Assembly: GCA_900208305.1 (NCBI GenBank)
Contig: OAPG01000022.1
Location: 1 to 64,000, forward strand
Reading direction: 5' to 3'
Origin: Melanopsichium pennsylvanicum
Taxonomy: Eukaryota > Basidiomycota > Ustilaginomycetes > Ustilaginales
DNA length: 64,000 nt
Positions 60,152-64,000 of the stretch are shown piece by piece (position 1 is the stretch's first letter; each line of letters begins with the position of its first letter). Made by a program: the position numbers and the translations under genes. The notes below the pieces were generated by a model. That model was not told the DNA's origin, did no database searches, and worked only from the letters and a program-made list of their open reading frames with translations.

Positions 60152-61390
60152 ATGAAGGCTGCTGCTACTCTTCTCGTCGCTCTCGCTGCCGGTGTTTCCG
60201 CTCAATCGGTCCCTGCTTTCCGTTACGGAACTCCCTCTACTGATTACCCAGGTGTCAAGGGTACCAACAGCAACGGCCCCACCAACCCTTCATCTCCTCA
60301 GCTCAATACACCCATCAACCAGACATCCAACTCGCGTCTGGCTTCGCTCAACTCGATTGATGACTGGTGCACTTTTGGTCCCGAGGTCGCCGGTACCGTC
60401 ATCGGAGATGTCGAGGGTGAGACTGTCGCTTACTGCACCAAAGCTCGTAACAATGCTCGTGTTATTGTAAGTTGAAAATCTAACCCCAATTAGCTTTATC
60501 AACCACCGAAGCGTCAAACTCTTTTGACTGAACCCTCATTCTCTCACTTGGCCCAATTGGATTGTTTCGCCATACAGCCCGATGGAACCGTCACCGGCGC
60601 CCACTTTGTCAAGACCCCCCTCTACGTCCAGATTATGGCTCTCGGTGATTTCACCAAGATCGGTCTTGTCGCTGGTGACGAGGGAGGAGAGCTTGACCCT
60701 CACGGAGCCACCAACATGGGTAACCCCGTTGGTGGTAACGTGACCTCGAACGTTTCCGGTCAGGACGTTTTCTACGAGGAGTGGATGAACTACGTTTCCT
60801 ACAACCAGCTCTGCTTCCGTATCTGCATTGCTGGTTCTGAACAGGCTCCCACTGCGCTCGAATGCCAGCACGAGCTCGATGTGATGGGATGCAACTTTGT
60901 AATGCCCGGTAACTACGCCGACAACGTGTTTGAGACTTGCGATGGTGACGCTGCCTACCCCCCCGGTCTTTACCCTCAGAGCGATGGTCAGACTAGCACT
61001 TTCAAGCAGTTTTTCACTGGTGAATACGTTGCTGGTGGAACCACTTACAGCTACACCAACGGCGCAGCTGACCAGACTACCCCTACTGGCGCTTACTCGA
61101 CCCCTTCCACCTCCAACTGCCAGACCACCGCCACCATCAGCAACGGTATCAAGTCTATTGTCCCCTCCAACTCGGCTGCCCCCTCGTCCAGCTCTGACGC
61201 TGCTTCTTCGGCTTCCATCGCTCGTTCCGGCTCTAGCTCTGCGGCCAGCGCTTCGAGCACTAGCGGCGCTTCCTCTGGCTCCAGCGCTTCTTCTTCCTCC
61301 AGCAGCTCTGGCGCTTCCAGCATCGCCGCTTCCGCTGTCGGCATTGTCGCTTCCGTCGCTGCTGTCATTGCCGGTGCTTACCTCCTCTAA
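60152..61390 (+). CDS. MP88: MP88-like secreted GPI-anchored mannoprotein
   Basis: Two exons: 60152-60466 and 60578-61390, intron 111 nt (GTAAGT...TACAG), phase 0; 375 residues. The signal peptide is MKAAATLLVALAAGVSAQ. The conserved core has DDWCTFGP, ETVAYCTKARNNARVI joined across the intron to PDGTVTGAHFVKTP, GDEGGELDPHGATNMGNP and LCFRICIAGS, then CQHELDVMGC, with paired cysteines. A Ser/Ala-rich, probably O-glycosylated stalk (about 285-350) leads to a hydrophobic tail (AVGIVASVAAVIAGAYLL) typical of GPI attachment. The family includes the cryptococcal immunoreactive mannoprotein MP88 and basidiomycete 'macrophage-activating glycoproteins'. It is a cell-wall protein of unknown biochemical activity. 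The heavy use of C-ending codons suggests high expression. Confidence 0.9.
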
Positions 61391-62434
61391 CCAATTTCAC
61401 TCGTTGCTTGAAGAAACCAAGAGCATCGTCCACTCTTTCTTTTCCTCCATCGCGTTTGCCGTCATCTCGGTATCAGTAATAGTGCAACGCATTTTTTTAC
61501 TTTTGTGTGAGCTCGTTGCATTCCACTTTTTACAATGTGTGTCCTTCTTCTTCTTCATTGTTCGCTGTAATAATCGGCGTTGAAAATCTTGACATCTTTG
61601 TCGTTTCATTTTTGGCATTTTGGCATCGTCGTTTACACGTTTTCCATTCACCACCACATCATATCACATCACACTCATTCAGTCAGTCATTCATTCATTC
61701 ATTCGGTTCACTATTTTTTTTTCTTTACATCTGATGTTGTTGTGGTCGATCAAAAAAATTACTTTCAAGGCAGGCTTGGTTGCGCGCATACATACTTAGC
61801 TGCTCCTATTTCCTTTATGGACATTTTTTTTTTTTTTTTTCAATTTGGGTTTTTTTTTGAACTTTCTTTGTCCTGGTTATTGCGACGATTTTGATTTGTG
61901 CAAAAGGAGGAAAATTGAGCAGCAACAAGATTTTTCAATAGTTTCGAGTGGGAAAGGTGCAATTTAGGTGATCCCATGGTTAGTGAGTGGTTGTTGATTC
62001 TGTTTCAATGTCTATGTCTATGTCTAAATTGGATTGGGTTAGGGTTGAGAAGATTGATTGGGTTGCTGGATGAGATCGATCGGGAGTAGTATTGCTGATG
62101 AGTGCAAAAAAAAAAGGAATGCTTCAGGTTGGGGAGAGGTAGAGATGCTGATGCTACATGACTATGTGGTATGATATGTGGAATGGCGAATTCGGGCGCT
62201 CAAAATTATGTTGGTGCCTCTTTGAAAACTTGATGAATTCCGGAATCGCTATCATCCTTATGTGATGCAAAAGTGTCAATTCCTTCCACCAGCCAGCACG
62301 AGTACAGACCCAAGAACTAAAAGCGTCGTATCCATATTACAGCTTCCCCACTACACTAATGTAAACCTTGACAAATGTGCGATGGGGAGTTTTCTTTTTG
62401 AGCGTGGCCAAAGTATACCGATCTTCAAATTTTT
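61391..62434. other. Convergent intergenic region
   Basis: 1.04 kb between the MP88-like stop and the Vfa1 stop. It holds T-rich tracts (61826-61858) and a short (ATTC)n run near 61685-61703. I see no gene. Confidence 0.5.
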
Positions 62435-63130
62435 TCAAGGTAATGCGTTTCTTGGAGCAAGGGGCATGTTTAACTCCTTCTCCTTCTTCTTGACCATCTT
62501 GTTGTTCCATTCCCTTACCCTAGCCGCGTAGAATTCTCTATGCAACGCATACTTTGCGTGAAGTGGATGCTGTTTAGCGAAAACTTCTGTTGCTGTTGCT
62601 ATTGAACCTGTGACTGTGGATGCTGTGTGTGCTGGTTCGGTTGGAATCGACCCAATCGCACTCGATGCCAACCCTGAGACAGTGGAGGTTACAGTGGAAA
62701 ACACGCTACCAGCAACTGACATTGCTGAGAATGGCTTGCTATCTTGGGCATGCTTGTCCTTGTCCTTGTCCTTTACAGCTGCTTCCTTCGCTTTGAGCTT
62801 GGCTTCGTACTCTGCCTTGATGTTTGCTATTTCTTCCTGGGACACTTTGTCAGCCAATCTGTCGCCACTAGTGGAGCCTATGGAAGGAGATGATAAAGAC
62901 GAGGTAGATGAGGAGGAGGAGGAGAAGGAGCGATCAGCTGAAGGATCGGAGAGCTTTGTTGCAAAATGTCGATCGGCTAGGTGCGCATGGCAAGTATAGA
63001 GAAAGTCTAAGGTGGGGATAGTTTGTGATACAAGCACATGTGGGGATAGCTTGTGACAAACAAAGCAAGGCTTTGGGGTTGCGGCTTGACGGTGAATGTA
63101 GACGTTTGCTGGTTTGACGGTGTTAGCCAT
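62435..63130 (-). CDS. VFA1: Vps4-associated protein 1 (Vfa1)
   Basis: 231 residues, intronless. The N-terminal Cys pairs (KPCFVCHKLSPHVL, then FLYTCHAHLADRHFAT) match the Vfa1 zinc-binding start. A Ser-rich linker, a coiled-coil-like charged helix (EEIANIKAEYEAKLKAKEAAVKDKDKDK) and a C-terminal helix (LHREFYAARVREWNNKMVKKKEKEL) follow. Vfa1 binds the AAA ATPase Vps4 and regulates ESCRT-III disassembly at endosomes. The linker (residues of about 135-185) is longer than in yeast. Confidence 0.85.
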   Translation of the reverse strand: MANTVKPANVYIHRQAATPKPCFVCHKLSPHVLVSQTIPTLDFLYTCHAHLADRHFATKLSDPSADRSFSSSSSSTSSLSSPSIGSTSGDRLADKVSQEEIANIKAEYEAKLKAKEAAVKDKDKDKHAQDSKPFSAMSVAGSVFSTVTSTVSGLASSAIGSIPTEPAHTASTVTGSIATATEVFAKQHPLHAKYALHREFYAARVREWNNKMVKKKEKELNMPLAPRNALP

Positions 63131-63795
63131 TGTTATGAGACTAGATTGTCGAGATATAGAATGTCAATGGTCCTATATCTGGTGCGTCGTGCTGAAGAAC
63201 AAGGTGAGGACTACATGTCCAAGGCAGGAGGAGGAGGTGGTTGCAACGTGGGACAAAAGTGACGTGCGGGGAATTCATCCAAATCCAGATAAGACAGCAT
63301 CGGGAGCCCGATAGTTTGATCCATACCGATGCACTGAACCTATGAATGCCGAAGAATTTTGCTAAAAATTCAGCCTAATAGCGTTTGAGGGTCAGCAGCA
63401 GCTCATACTGTATACTTTTAGGGCAAATCAGCAGTGTGTGGCACGGTCAACTTGATCTCCGTAAAATAAAAATTAATTTCTCTGTCCTACGTTACAGTAA
63501 TCTCCATCTCCATCTTCTTTGCCATCGTCATCCCGTCCACCAACATCTCTTCTACACAGCTCTTGACACTCAGCTCAATACGCTGGTATATCAAGCTTCA
63601 GTCATTACGCTACTTTGGTCACCACTGAATCGCAAAACTTCCTCAACGGATGACAGTGCCATCTCCACTTTGATCGTACCGCATCGTTCTCGTTCTTTCT
63701 TTGGGCATCAAGTGGTAGCTCAGCTTTGTCCCTTCAACCCCCCACTTTCTCGTACCAGTTAGAGGCAGTGCTACGCTTCCAACTCAGTCGTAAAC
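63131..63795. promoter_or_regulatory. Divergent intergenic region between VFA1 and RAT1
   Basis: 665 bp between divergent start codons, so it should contain both promoters. TACTGTA (63406-63412) and TACAGTA (63493-63499) heptamers lie in the half nearer RAT1. Confidence 0.55.
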
Positions 63796-64000
63796 ATGGG
63801 TGTCCCTGCCCTCTTCAGATGGCTCTCAAAAAAGTACCCCAAGATTGTCTCCTCAGTATTAGAGGAAGACTCCAAAACCGCACCTGGTACCGATGGCACC
63901 GAAATCACCCTACCACTCGACACCTCGACCCCTAATCCCAACGGTGAGGAGTTTGATTGTTTATATCTGGATATGAATGGTATCGTACATCCATGTACAC
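63796..64000 (+). CDS. RAT1: 5'-3' exoribonuclease (Rat1/Xrn2 type), 5' part only
   Basis: The first 68 codons before the window ends. It begins [18 protein letters not shown], the invariant XRN N-terminus, and reaches [13 protein letters not shown], which carries the first catalytic Asp and the NGIVH motif. An acidic and Pro/Thr-rich insert between these blocks favours the nuclear Rat1 over Xrn1, but the decisive regions lie outside the window. Rat1 degrades uncapped nuclear RNA and promotes polymerase II termination. Confidence 0.9.
   Translation, partial: MGVPALFRWLSKKYPKIVSSVLEEDSKTAPGTDGTEITLPLDTSTPNPNGEEFDCLYLDMNGIVHPCT

Overview
This window is the left end of a fungal chromosome. It opens with about 21 copies of the C-strand telomere repeat CCCTAA, and the genes that follow are fungal: RNA polymerase III largest subunit, uroporphyrinogen decarboxylase, Vps4-associated Vfa1, the 5'-3' exoribonuclease Rat1, an MP88-type mannoprotein and a GtaA-type glutaminase. 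The gene set, few short introns, CCCTAA telomere and a fungal LINE with RNase H suggest a basidiomycete, probably a smut (Ustilaginales). That placement is inference from family recognition, not from a search.

Layout. (1) 1-2894: the telomere is joined directly to a Ty3/gypsy retrotransposon on the minus strand. Its 5' LTR, gag, protease and the first part of reverse transcriptase remain; the telomere cuts the element inside RT motif A. (2) 3355-11270: two divergent housekeeping genes, RPC1 (minus) and an UNC-45/She4-like myosin chaperone (plus). (3) 11271-15592: a repeat graveyard holding a solo LTR of the same gypsy family with its 5-bp target duplication, an 83-bp dispersed repeat and a decayed Tc1/mariner element. 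(4) 16539-26835: a 7-TM protein with a long disordered tail, TRAX and a CPA-type cation/proton antiporter in divergent orientation, and one continuous reading frame fusing a CaMK-type kinase to an alpha/beta-hydrolase. (5) 26836-35758: repeats, including a MITE-like element with terminal repeats of about 150 bp, then an apparently full-length LINE with a 14-bp target-site duplication and poly(A) tail. (6) 36082-64000: a gene-rich arm with an ArAE-like transporter, a frameshifted spherulin-4-like protein, GtaA-type glutaminase, uroporphyrinogen decarboxylase, an HMG-box protein, a PNUTS-like protein, a DinB-like protein, an MP88-like mannoprotein, Vfa1 and the start of Rat1.

The genes do not form one pathway; they are individually transcribed housekeeping, transport and secreted-protein genes. 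The coherent story is mobile-element history at a chromosome end. The gypsy element keeps a textbook -1 frameshift heptamer at the gag stop codon and a 10-nt self-complementarity between the LTR and the primer-binding position. Both traits fit the sushi/Tf1-like self-priming lineage. Its end has been replaced by telomere repeats only about 3.2 kb from the 3' end of an essential polymerase gene.

Coordinates of genes with introns span all exons; proposed splice sites are given in each entry. Several starts were moved inward to the first ATG because the longest open frame began at a non-ATG codon.
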